Assembly (NCBI GenBank): GCA_002721105.1
Contig: PBJL01000014.1
Location: 146,891 to 169,011 of the forward strand
From: Acidiferrobacteraceae bacterium
GTDB taxonomy: Bacteria > Pseudomonadota > Gammaproteobacteria > Arenicellales > UBA868
Length of the DNA: 22,121 bases
Direction of reading: 5' to 3'
The position numbers were made by a program, and so were the translations under genes. The notes beneath the pieces were generated by a model that was not told where the DNA came from, did not search any database, and saw nothing but the letters and a program-made list of their open reading frames with translations. Of this stretch, positions 15,603 through 22,121 are shown piece by piece. Within the stretch, counting starts at the first letter, position 1. The number at the start of each line of letters is the position of its first letter.

Positions 15603-16376
15603 ATGACTGATTGGGTAACATTGTCAAAGGTATTACCGCAGCTTGTATACCCAGGCAATCTCATGATCTGGTTACTGTTACTGGCATTTATTCTTTTGCT
15701 TTGTCATCGGCGATTAGGAGCGGCAGTTTCACTATTTTCAGCTCTAATAATCATAGTTATAGGGTCATCACCAATATCCCATACTCTATACCAAAACCAT
15801 CAGGAAAAATATTCTCCAGTGCCAATTCAAGATTCTCCATTTGCGGAAGCCATAGTGATGTTGAGTGGTGAGGTTGAGGTACCTTTACCGCCAAGAGTAG
15901 AAAGTCAGATAGGTGGAAATCGTCTTCTCCATACATTCCGTCTGTATAAAGCGAAAAAGGCGCCAATCATTATAATCAGTGGGGGAAATGCTTTCCCTCA
16001 GGGAGACTTAGCGTCTGAGGCATCTTATATTGAGGATATATTGGTCGAATGGGGTATCCCAAAAAGCGCTATTCTTTTTGAGGGGAAAAGTCGAAACACT
16101 CGTGAAAATGCTGTCGAAACAGCTAAATTTTTGCAGCAGGAAAAAATAAACACTATACTTTTAGTCACTTCGTCGATTCATATGCCTCGCGCTATAGCCA
16201 CGTTTCGATCGGCAGGTATAGACGCAATCCCTTCTTCTTCGAGTATTGATATACGTCCCATGCAGCCAGGCATATTAGATTGGTTGCCATCATTAAGCGG
16301 CTTGGGGAAAATACAAGCAGTAATGCATGAAAATTTGGGTATTTTTGTATATCGTATTCGCGGTTGGATCAGGTAA
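15603..16376 (+). CDS. ElyC/SanA/YdcF (DUF218) family envelope protein
   Basis: Inner-membrane protein of 257 aa with two N-terminal transmembrane segments (about residues 17-37 and 40-58) and a DUF218 domain facing the periplasm. Domain marks are AIVMLSGE, LHTFRLYKAKKAPIIIISGG, EASYIEDILVEWGIP, SRNTRENAVETAKFL, and LLVTSSIHMPRAIATFRSAGI. Length, topology and the C-terminal ENLGIFVYRIRGWI resemble E. coli ElyC, which influences peptidoglycan and lipid-carrier metabolism. The exact function is not established. ATG 15603 follows GAGA and is preferred over GTG 15591. Its position just before the nucleotide-sugar genes (17-base gap) fits a role in envelope polysaccharide assembly, which is inference. 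Confidence 0.82.
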   Translation: MTDWVTLSKVLPQLVYPGNLMIWLLLLAFILLLCHRRLGAAVSLFSALIIIVIGSSPISHTLYQNHQEKYSPVPIQDSPFAEAIVMLSGEVEVPLPPRVESQIGGNRLLHTFRLYKAKKAPIIIISGGNAFPQGDLASEASYIEDILVEWGIPKSAILFEGKSRNTRENAVETAKFLQQEKINTILLVTSSIHMPRAIATFRSAGIDAIPSSSSIDIRPMQPGILDWLPSLSGLGKIQAVMHENLGIFVYRIRGWIR

Positions 16377-16393
16377 TTGATTGAGACAGGTTT

Positions 16394-17914
16394 ATGATTG
16401 ACTTAATAGTTGATGCTCCAATTGTCGCTGATGTATGCAATGATGATCTTGGTAATTTGGCAAAGTTTCTTGATTCTAGAAGAAAAAATAATTTCCGGAA
16501 CTGGGTATATGTAGGCCAAAAGCTAGAAGTGTTTGAGCTTCTATTGGACAGGAGTGAGCCAAAACAGGTAGAGCAGCCGAAACCAATAGACTCAAAAAAA
16601 TTAATTGTTTTTGATCAATTATTTTTTTGGTTAGCCGCTATAGCTGAAGACGGCGGTACGTTGCATGAGTTAGATCCAGACACTATGGCATTAGTAAAAG
16701 CTGCTAGTCGATTGGGCGGGGAAACCAGAATTTTGACCTCGAATAAAATCCGATTAGAGATCGGACTACCATTTATCAATGGCCAAGATGTCATGAAGAG
16801 CATAGCTACCGAGACTTCTATTCCATTAATTGATTTGAAGATGCAACAAGATCAAATTCGTCCCAATTTGGAAAGATCTATACATGTCGTATTACACCAT
16901 GGGCAATACGTTAATGGTCCAGAGATTTCAAAACTGGAGGGGGTATTAGCGGATTTTGTCGGTGTGAAACACTGCGTTTCTGTATCCAGTGGGACAGATG
17001 CTCTGTTGATTAGTTTACTATCGTTGGGAATCGGGCGTGGTGATGAAGTCGTCACGACCGCCTTCTCATTTATAGGAACAGCTGAGGCAATCCTATTGGC
17101 AGGCGCTACCCCGGTATTCGTAGATGTTGACGTTAGAACAGGAAATATGGATGTTTACCAGCTAGATTCCCGAATAACACACAGAACACGCGCAATATTG
17201 CCAGTGAGCCTTTATGGACAAACAGCTAATATGACAAAGATAAAAGAGATAGCAGGAATTCGTAGACTGCCGGTGATCGAAGACGGAGCTCAAAGCTTTG
17301 GCGCACACCATAACCATGTTCGATCATGTGGTGGCACTACAATTGGTTGCACAAGTTTCTTTCCTGCAAAATCACTCGGAGCTTATGGAGATGCGGGAGC
17401 TTGTTTTACAGACGATTCGAACCTTGCCGAGGCAATGAGAGAAATCCTAAATCATGGACAGAAAGAGCGTTATGAGCACGTACGTGTAGGTTTAAATGGT
17501 CGAATGGATTCACTCCAAGCAGCTGTGTTGCTTGCAAAGCTTGAAGTCTTTGATCAAGAGTTGGAATCTCGGAAAAGAATCGCCAATCATTATTCGGAAT
17601 CAATGAGCCACCTGGAAAAAGAAAATAGGTTAAAGTTACCTTTTATTGAACATGGTAACTGCTCAGCATGGACTCAATATACCATCCAGGTTACTGATCG
17701 AGATCATATTAAAAATGCTTTAGCGGAACTTGGCGTACCAACTGCGATCCACTATCCAAAGTCATTGCCTGATCAGATTGCACTTAGTGAATTTCATGGA
17801 GTTTTTCCAAACAGTGAAGAACTAGCTAAAAATGTGCTTAGTTTGCCTATGCATCCTTACCTGAGAGAAACCGAACAAAAACGAATTATAGAGAAGATTT
17901 CTAGTGTTCTTTGA
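16394..17914 (+). CDS. PIN-like domain fused to a DegT/DnrJ/EryC1/StrS sugar aminotransferase
   Basis: The 506 aa protein has two parts. From about residue 140 it is a complete PLP-dependent nucleotide-sugar aminotransferase (fold type I): GQYVNGPEISKLEG, VSVSSGTDALLISLLSLGIG, Asp297 in IEDGAQSFGA binding the pyridine nitrogen, the Schiff-base Lys326 in SFFPAKSLGAYGDAG, and NGRMDSLQAAVLLAKL. This is the WbpE/ArnB type, so it aminates a keto-sugar nucleotide. Residues 1-135 are additional. They read as a PIN-like fold with LIVDAPIVADV (Asp7), acidic helix residues near 45-48, DPDTMALVKAA (Asp94/Asp96), RILTSN where the last acidic residue is Asn117, and GLPFINGQDVM. No residues of the aminotransferase seem to be missing. 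The downstream dehydrogenase and epimerase fit a nucleotide-sugar pathway. The PIN reading is by eye and less sure than the aminotransferase. Confidence 0.85.
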   Translation: MIDLIVDAPIVADVCNDDLGNLAKFLDSRRKNNFRNWVYVGQKLEVFELLLDRSEPKQVEQPKPIDSKKLIVFDQLFFWLAAIAEDGGTLHELDPDTMALVKAASRLGGETRILTSNKIRLEIGLPFINGQDVMKSIATETSIPLIDLKMQQDQIRPNLERSIHVVLHHGQYVNGPEISKLEGVLADFVGVKHCVSVSSGTDALLISLLSLGIGRGDEVVTTAFSFIGTAEAILLAGATPVFVDVDVRTGNMDVYQLDSRITHRTRAILPVSLYGQTANMTKIKEIAGIRRLPVIEDGAQSFGAHHNHVRSCGGTTIGCTSFFPAKSLGAYGDAGACFTDDSNLAEAMREILNHGQKERYEHVRVGLNGRMDSLQAAVLLAKLEVFDQELESRKRIANHYSESMSHLEKENRLKLPFIEHGNCSAWTQYTIQVTDRDHIKNALAELGVPTAIHYPKSLPDQIALSEFHGVFPNSEELAKNVLSLPMHPYLRETEQKRIIEKISSVL

Positions 17915-17951
17915 AAAAAACAGATTCAGCTATAAAGCTTTATAAGCTTAC

Positions 17952-17957
17952 GAGGAG
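17952..17957 (+). promoter_or_regulatory. ribosome binding site that sets the dehydrogenase start
   Basis: GAGGAG seven bases before TTG 17965. This favours TTG 17965 over the earlier TTG 17911, which overlaps the aminotransferase stop but has no Shine-Dalgarno sequence. Confidence 0.65.
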
Positions 17958-17964
17958 AAGACGA

Positions 17965-19239
17965 TTGAAGATTGGGGTGTTAGGAATGGGTTATGTCGGT
18001 ATTCAGTTGGCTGTCGCCTTTGGCCGTAAATATGAAACTTTAGGATTTGACCTAGACCAAGAAAAAATAGATTCCTATCGTTCAGGTATTGATGTAACTG
18101 GAGAGGTGAGTGCAGACGAGTTTAGAAAAGCAACACATCTTACTTTTACATTAAATCCAGAAGAACTCCAAGCTTGCGATGTTTTTATAGTAGCCGTTCC
18201 AACACCTGTAGATGATCAACAGCGTCCTGATTTCACGGCATTAATAGGTGCGAGTGAAATAGTCGGCAAGATATTGAAACCAAAAGCTATTGTTATATAT
18301 GAGTCAACTGTTTATCCGGGAGCCACTGAGGAAATTTGCGTGCCAGTGCTAGAAAACCAGTCAGGCTTAGTTTGGAAAAAAGATTTTCATATAGGTTATT
18401 CGCCGGAAAGAATTAATCCAGGTGATGAAGAGCATAATTTAAGATCCATAGTAAAGGTTGTATCAGCCGATGATAGTGAAACATTGGAATTTATAGCTCA
18501 GCTATATAGCTCGATAATAGATGTTGGTGTTCATCGCGCCTCAAGTATCCAAATTGCGGAAGCAGCAAAAGTCATTGAGAATACTCAGCGTGATTTAAAC
18601 ATTGCATTAGTAAATGAACTAGCGGTAATTTTCGATCGCTTAGATATCGATATGTCCGAGGTTCTGGATGTGGCAGGTACAAAATGGAATTTTCTTCCCT
18701 TTAGACCAGGTCTTGTGGGAGGGCACTGCATAGGTGTCGACCCCTATTATTTGACCCATAAAGCAGAAATGATTGGTTATCAACCAGAAGTAATTCTTGC
18801 GGGCCGTCGAATAAATGACAATATGGGAACATTTGTGGGTAATAAGATAATAGATGAATTGACCGCTTTTGATCATCAGAAAGCAAGTGTAGATGTCAAT
18901 GTTCTCGGAGTAACTTTCAAAGAGAATTGTACAGATTTTCGAAATTCCCAAGTGTTTCAGTTGATTAAGCAGCTAGAATCAACAGGCCTTAAAGTCCAAG
19001 TCAATGATGATTTAGTAGATGAGGGTAAGGTGCTTGAGTTGCATGATATAGAACTTGTGCCTTTTGAGCAGTTGTCAATCGCGACAGTGTTAGTTCTTGC
19101 AGTACCACATTCAGCTTATGTTTCGATGAGTCAAGATATCATAGAAAATCTTGTTTCGAAGCCGGGACTGATTATCGATATCAAGGCAGTTCTCCGCAAC
19201 CTAATGCCGATCCCAGAAATTCGCTACTGGAGTTTATAA
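17965..19239 (+). CDS. UDP-N-acetylhexosamine 6-dehydrogenase (WbpO/TviB type)
   Basis: NAD-dependent enzyme that oxidises C6 of a UDP-HexNAc to the uronic acid, giving a precursor for capsule or O-antigen. It has the Rossmann motif KIGVLGMGYVGIQLA at the very start, VAVPTPVDDQQRPD, YESTVYPGATEE, GYSPERINPGDEEH, AEAAKVIENTQRDLNIALVNELA, and the catalytic Cys255 in RPGLVGGHCIGVDPYYL. These runs are characteristic of the WbpO/TviB group rather than UDP-glucose dehydrogenases. Whether the substrate is UDP-GlcNAc or UDP-GalNAc is not decidable. Starting at TTG 17965 gives 424 aa, the usual length. The frame continues upstream to TTG 17911, which would add 18 basic residues. The epimerase gene follows after two bases. 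Confidence 0.92.
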   Translation: MKIGVLGMGYVGIQLAVAFGRKYETLGFDLDQEKIDSYRSGIDVTGEVSADEFRKATHLTFTLNPEELQACDVFIVAVPTPVDDQQRPDFTALIGASEIVGKILKPKAIVIYESTVYPGATEEICVPVLENQSGLVWKKDFHIGYSPERINPGDEEHNLRSIVKVVSADDSETLEFIAQLYSSIIDVGVHRASSIQIAEAAKVIENTQRDLNIALVNELAVIFDRLDIDMSEVLDVAGTKWNFLPFRPGLVGGHCIGVDPYYLTHKAEMIGYQPEVILAGRRINDNMGTFVGNKIIDELTAFDHQKASVDVNVLGVTFKENCTDFRNSQVFQLIKQLESTGLKVQVNDDLVDEGKVLELHDIELVPFEQLSIATVLVLAVPHSAYVSMSQDIIENLVSKPGLIIDIKAVLRNLMPIPEIRYWSL

Positions 19240-19241
19240 GA

Positions 19242-20258
19242 ATGAAAATTCTAGTGACGGGAGCAGCTGGATTCATCGGTTCGTCATTAACGAATCACTT
19301 GTTAAGCCGAGGTGATACGGTAGTTGGTGCTGATAATTTAAATGACTATTATGATGTGCGATTAAAAGAAGCACGTTTAAATATCTTTAATGAAAAACCG
19401 AACTTCCAATTCGTCAAAATAGATATTTCTGATAGACGTGAACTATCACGAATTTTTTCAAATCAGTCTTTTGATGGTGTGGTCAATTTAGCAGCGCAGG
19501 CTGGTGTTCGATATTCAATTGAAAATCCGTATGTTTATGTTGATTCAAATTTGGTGGGATTCGTTAATATTCTTGAAGAGTGTCGTCAAAATAAGATCGA
19601 TCATCTTGTGTATGCATCAACAAGTTCTGTTTATGGATCAAATGCGCAATTGCCTAGCGCAGAACACGATAATACTGATAGACCAATGTCTCTTTATGCT
19701 GCGACCAAAAAGGCCAATGAAGTTATGGCGTATGCATATTCGCACCTGTATCGGTTGCCGACAACTGGTTTGCGGTTTTTCACAGTATATGGGCCATGGG
19801 GTCGTCCAGACATGGCGCTATTTAAATTTACAAAAAGTATTCTTGCGGACGAGCCAATTCCTGTTTATAACAAAGGAGAAATGGTAAGGGATTTCACCTA
19901 CATTGATGATATTGTTTCTGGAGTAATATTGGCACTGGATAATCCTCCGATCGGAGAGCCCAAAAATAAAACCGAAGAGTCTGATGTTGAGGTTCGAGAA
20001 ATTGATCCCTGGAAAATTTATAATATTGGAAATAGTCAACGCGTACAACTTATGGACTATGTAGAAGTTTTAGAGAGCGCACTCGGAAAAAAAGCATCTT
20101 TAGAATTACTTCCGATGCAAGATGGAGATATACCCGCAACCGAAGCGGATATTAAAAATATCTCTGATGATCTTGGATATTGCCCAAAAACAGATATAAA
20201 CGAAGGAGTGTCACGTTTTGTTTCTTGGTATCGAGGCTATTACGGGATTTCAAGTTGA
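19242..20258 (+). CDS. NAD-dependent epimerase, UDP-glucuronate 4-epimerase-like
   Basis: Extended short-chain dehydrogenase of 338 aa. The NAD fold motif GAAGFIG is at residues 7-13, followed by DNLNDYYDVRLKEARL, a run typical of UDP-glucuronate 4-epimerases (LpsL, Cap1J, WbnF). The Ser-Tyr-Lys active site appears as ASTSSVYG with Tyr152-x-x-x-Lys156, and LRFFTVYGPWGRPDMAL is also characteristic. It would interconvert UDP-GlcA and UDP-GalA, or the N-acetylated forms made by the dehydrogenase next to it; the latter is inference from coupling. No UDP-glucose dehydrogenase gene is in the window to supply UDP-GlcA. It is the last gene of the sugar block. Confidence 0.9.
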   Translation: MKILVTGAAGFIGSSLTNHLLSRGDTVVGADNLNDYYDVRLKEARLNIFNEKPNFQFVKIDISDRRELSRIFSNQSFDGVVNLAAQAGVRYSIENPYVYVDSNLVGFVNILEECRQNKIDHLVYASTSSVYGSNAQLPSAEHDNTDRPMSLYAATKKANEVMAYAYSHLYRLPTTGLRFFTVYGPWGRPDMALFKFTKSILADEPIPVYNKGEMVRDFTYIDDIVSGVILALDNPPIGEPKNKTEESDVEVREIDPWKIYNIGNSQRVQLMDYVEVLESALGKKASLELLPMQDGDIPATEADIKNISDDLGYCPKTDINEGVSRFVSWYRGYYGISS

Positions 20259-20318
20259 AAAAAATATCGTGGTAATAGGTTGCAAATTAAAATAAATTGA
20301 ATTTTTGAGTCTTAGATG

Positions 20319-20600
20319 TCAATTATTGATGGTATTCTTATATGTTGGGTCGCTGAGATTATTTATGCGGGCAAGAGCTTTCTCTAATGCTTGTATATTT
20401 CTATTTCCTAATTGTTTCCGTTTTAAGATTAAGTGCTGGAGTCCTTTTCGGTCATATAATCGTATTTCAGAGCCTGTACGTATTTCTGCGATAAATCCTT
20501 CGCCCGGGATACTAAATAGTGCTGAAAACTCGTCCATGTATATGATTACGGTATTAGTAGATGGTTGTGGTGCAGTCCAAGTAGACTTAGTATGCAACAT
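20319..20600 (-). CDS. doubtful hypothetical protein in the gap before rpiA
   Basis: A minus-strand frame of 93 codons from ATG 20600. The frame stays open to TTG 20672, which would overlap the rpiA start. The predicted product has a protein-like mix, FSIPGEGFIAEIRTGSEIRLYDRKGL followed by a basic helix LGNRNIQALEKALARIN. I recognise no family. There is no clear ribosome site, but a TATACT-like -10 lies upstream of the ATG. If it is not a gene, 20259-20657 is a 399-base AT-rich intergenic stretch holding only the inverted repeat at 20591-20612 and, presumably, the rpiA promoter. The plus-strand frame over the same bases looks like its shadow. Confidence 0.35.
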   Translation of the reverse strand: MLHTKSTWTAPQPSTNTVIIYMDEFSALFSIPGEGFIAEIRTGSEIRLYDRKGLQHLILKRKQLGNRNIQALEKALARINNLSDPTYKNTINN

Positions 20601-20612
20601 ATCTGCTGCATA
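20591..20612. repeat. 22-bp imperfect palindrome upstream of rpiA
   Basis: Six-base perfect arms TATGCA (20591-20596) and TGCATA (20607-20612). After one mismatch two more pairs match. It lies about 45 bases before the rpiA ATG and could be an operator or a transcript hairpin. It also covers the ATG proposed for the doubtful minus-strand frame, so the two readings compete. Confidence 0.35.
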
Positions 20613-20657
20613 GAGTATATGAGAAATAAAATAAATTAGCTGGGTTTTACAAAAAAT

Positions 20658-21320
20658 ATGAGCCAAGAACAAGAAAAGAAAAAAGTTGCAGAAGCCGCGC
20701 TAGATTATGTTCAGAGTAGCGATGTAATCGGAATTGGTACTGGCTCCACTACTAATTTTTTCATTGAAAACCTAATAAAGCTAAAAAACAAATTAGATGG
20801 TGTGGTTGTGAGCTCAAAATCGACTGCCGACCGAATATCAGCTATTGGGATCCCAATCTTTGACTTAAATTCTGTTGGTCGCCTCCCGCTGTATGTAGAC
20901 GGAGCTGATGAGGCTGTGAAATCATCTTTATATGTTATCAAAGGCGGTGGCGGTGCATTAACTAGAGAGAAAATTGTTGCGGCTGCCTCCCACAAGTTTG
21001 TCTGTATGGTAGATAGTTCAAAAATATCAGATGTTCTGGGATCCTTCCCTTTACCAATAGAAGTTATACCCATGGCGCGCGGGTTAGTGAGTAGACAGGT
21101 TGTCGGTAGAGGCGGCACTCCTGCGCTAAATGAAAACTTTTTAACCGATAATAGTAATGTGATTTTAAGTGTGCGTAATCTTGACTTAACCCAGCCCCTG
21201 ATTGTTGAAAAAGAATTGAACAATATTCCTGGTGTTGTAGAAAACGGTATATTTGCACAAAGGCGCCCAGATGTGTTGATGATTGGAACTGATTCCGGTG
21301 TTGAGCAGGTCAAAATATGA
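20658..21320 (+). CDS. rpiA: ribose-5-phosphate isomerase A
   Basis: Cytoplasmic isomerase of the pentose phosphate pathway, ribulose-5-P to ribose-5-P, 220 aa against 219 in E. coli. Visible family landmarks are IGIGTGSTTNFFIE (phosphate loop), SSKSTADRISAIGIPIFDL, YVDGADEAVKSSLYVIKGGGGALTREKIVAAAS containing the catalytic Asp, Glu and Lys residues, PIEVIPMARGLVSRQV, and NNIPGVVENGIFAQRRPDVLMIGT. The ATG has only a weak ribosome site. In E. coli rpiA also lies a short way downstream of zapA-ssrS-ygfA on the same strand, so its presence here marks the far side of the polysaccharide insertion. Confidence 0.96.
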   Translation: MSQEQEKKKVAEAALDYVQSSDVIGIGTGSTTNFFIENLIKLKNKLDGVVVSSKSTADRISAIGIPIFDLNSVGRLPLYVDGADEAVKSSLYVIKGGGGALTREKIVAAASHKFVCMVDSSKISDVLGSFPLPIEVIPMARGLVSRQVVGRGGTPALNENFLTDNSNVILSVRNLDLTQPLIVEKELNNIPGVVENGIFAQRRPDVLMIGTDSGVEQVKI

Positions 21321-21380
21321 TTAGAAACTGTATCCAAATAGCCATAGACTTAAAAGCATTCCTACCAAAGTAAAAAATTG

Positions 21381-22121
21381 TTAACTCAAGCTAGTATCTT
21401 CATTACATAATCTTTTGAATGCGAAATATGACGGCATTTTCCTGAGTTTTGAAAACCGATGGTCTACTAATCCATAGCCAGCTTGGATTAGTTGCCACCA
21501 ATAGACTCTTTCAACTTTATTGGTTTTCCATGCGATTTTGTAGTACTCGCTTAAGTAATCTGCTTGGGTGTTTTCATTTACCGTTGATCTTTGGTTTCCA
21601 GAGTTCGGAGTGAATGGTTTTGTATTCAGAAGTGGCCAGTTTGTTTCTGTTATCCATAGATGGTTAGATGATCTATTCGAAAGTCTTAGTAGACTAGAAA
21701 TTAGTTGAATTTTTCTTTCTAAATTGAAGATACCAAACTGTCTATTGTAAGGAGAACCTCTTCGGTTAACATATAGAAGCGAAGTGCATGCATCCAACTT
21801 ATATTTATGAAAGTTGATCAGAGTTCGTAGTGTTAATAAAGGTTCAAAATCAATTATCGATGAACCCGCTAGGCAAACATCAGGAAAAGTTTTTCGTAAA
21901 TCTTTGGTATTATCGAGTAAGGTTAAATAGTCACCAATATGATTACAGCCCCATTTTGACCTATTAGCTGCATTTCCAAGTTGAAACTCGTTAGTAATTG
22001 GGCTAAATAGCTCAATTATTTTTGATACCGCAGTCATCCAAGAGTCGGGGTCGATTATATTCGCTCGGTTTTGTAAAATGTTTACCAGTATTTTTTTTTC
22101 TGGAAATTTAGAAGCAAACTC
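21381..22121 (-). CDS. glycoside-hydrolase-like protein, truncated by the window edge
   Basis: The frame is open from its stop at 21381 to the right window edge, giving at least 246 residues; the N-terminus lies outside. It looks like the C-terminal part of a TIM-barrel glycosidase of the clan A type. ELFSPITNEFQLGNAANRSKWG resembles the acid/base strand (a NEP-like site), WITETNWPL resembles the nucleophile strand with Glu followed by an aromatic residue, and VERVYWWQLIQAGYGLVD with RKMPSYFAFKRL is a typical barrel end. Proteins with this ending occur in LPS and exopolysaccharide clusters as far as I remember. I cannot name a GH family. It converges on rpiA with 60 bases between and no clear terminator. 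The ATG at 22037 is internal and not the start. Confidence 0.7.
   Translation of the reverse strand, partial: EFASKFPEKKILVNILQNRANIIDPDSWMTAVSKIIELFSPITNEFQLGNAANRSKWGCNHIGDYLTLLDNTKDLRKTFPDVCLAGSSIIDFEPLLTLRTLINFHKYKLDACTSLLYVNRRGSPYNRQFGIFNLERKIQLISSLLRLSNRSSNHLWITETNWPLLNTKPFTPNSGNQRSTVNENTQADYLSEYYKIAWKTNKVERVYWWQLIQAGYGLVDHRFSKLRKMPSYFAFKRLCNEDTSLS

Noticed and set aside
17911..17964. TTG 17911 as start of the UDP-HexNAc dehydrogenase
   Set aside because: It overlaps the previous stop neatly but has no ribosome site. TTG 17965 has GAGGAG at ideal spacing and starts directly at the Rossmann strand.
18640..18951. Minus-strand 103-codon frame inside the dehydrogenase gene
   Set aside because: Antisense to the conserved catalytic region of a well-supported gene. 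Composition is not protein-like.
20305..20613. Plus-strand 102-codon frame before rpiA
   Set aside because: Cys/Phe/Arg/Asn-rich composition looks like an antisense shadow of the minus-strand frame, and it has no ribosome site.
20711..21337. Long (208 codon) minus-strand frame opposite rpiA
   Set aside because: It lies wholly antisense to a clear rpiA, and its residues are the low-complexity Ser/Thr/Pro/Leu mix of a shadow frame.
1..22121. CRISPR arrays, tRNA genes, transposases, phage or toxin-antitoxin genes
   Set aside because: Looked for on both strands. No regular spaced repeats, cloverleaf, transposase or integrase motifs were seen. The only PIN-like sequence is the domain fused to the aminotransferase, with no antitoxin gene beside it.

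Overview
The window looks like chromosome from a free-living gammaproteobacterium with an AT-leaning genome. The evidence is gene order. ygfB-pepP-ubiH-(second UbiH-type hydroxylase) lies divergent from a small coiled-coil gene, zapA, a 6S RNA (ssrS), the 5-formyl-THF cyclo-ligase gene and an EVE-domain gene. This is the conserved neighbourhood known from Escherichia and Pseudomonas, and rpiA follows on the same strand as in E. coli. I cannot name a genus from sequence alone.

Layout. (1) About 1-6853, plus strand: a tightly coupled deoxynucleoside-catabolism operon, deoC, a two-domain ALDH16-type aldehyde dehydrogenase, deoA, deoB and a PHYHD1-like Fe(II)/2-oxoglutarate dioxygenase. Every junction overlaps by 1-11 bases. 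Thymidine phosphorylase and phosphopentomutase yield deoxyribose-5-P, DeoC splits it to glyceraldehyde-3-P and acetaldehyde, and the ALDH is placed to oxidise the aldehyde. The dioxygenase has no obvious step in that route. (2) 6884-12686, minus strand: ygfB, pepP, two flavin hydroxylases of ubiquinone synthesis, fur and a PfkB sugar/nucleoside kinase. (3) 12687-12825: a compact divergent control region with a good promoter on each strand and a 28-bp imperfect palindrome between them. (4) 12826-15514, plus strand: TIGR02449-like coiled-coil protein, zapA, 6S RNA, 5-FCL, EVE protein and a periplasmic cyclophilin. (5) 15603-20258, plus strand: an ElyC-like envelope protein, then three nucleotide-sugar genes: an aminotransferase with an unexpected PIN-like N-terminal domain, a UDP-HexNAc 6-dehydrogenase and a UDP-glucuronate-4-epimerase-like protein. 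These sit between the zapA/5-FCL block and rpiA, so they look like a surface-polysaccharide insertion. (6) 20259-22121: a doubtful minus-strand small ORF, rpiA, and a glycoside-hydrolase-like gene on the minus strand that runs off the right edge.

The points most worth a second look are the PIN-like/DegT aminotransferase fusion, the dioxygenase embedded in the deo operon together with ALDH16, and the palindrome between the divergent ygfB and zapA promoters. No CRISPR array, tRNA, insertion sequence or phage gene was seen.
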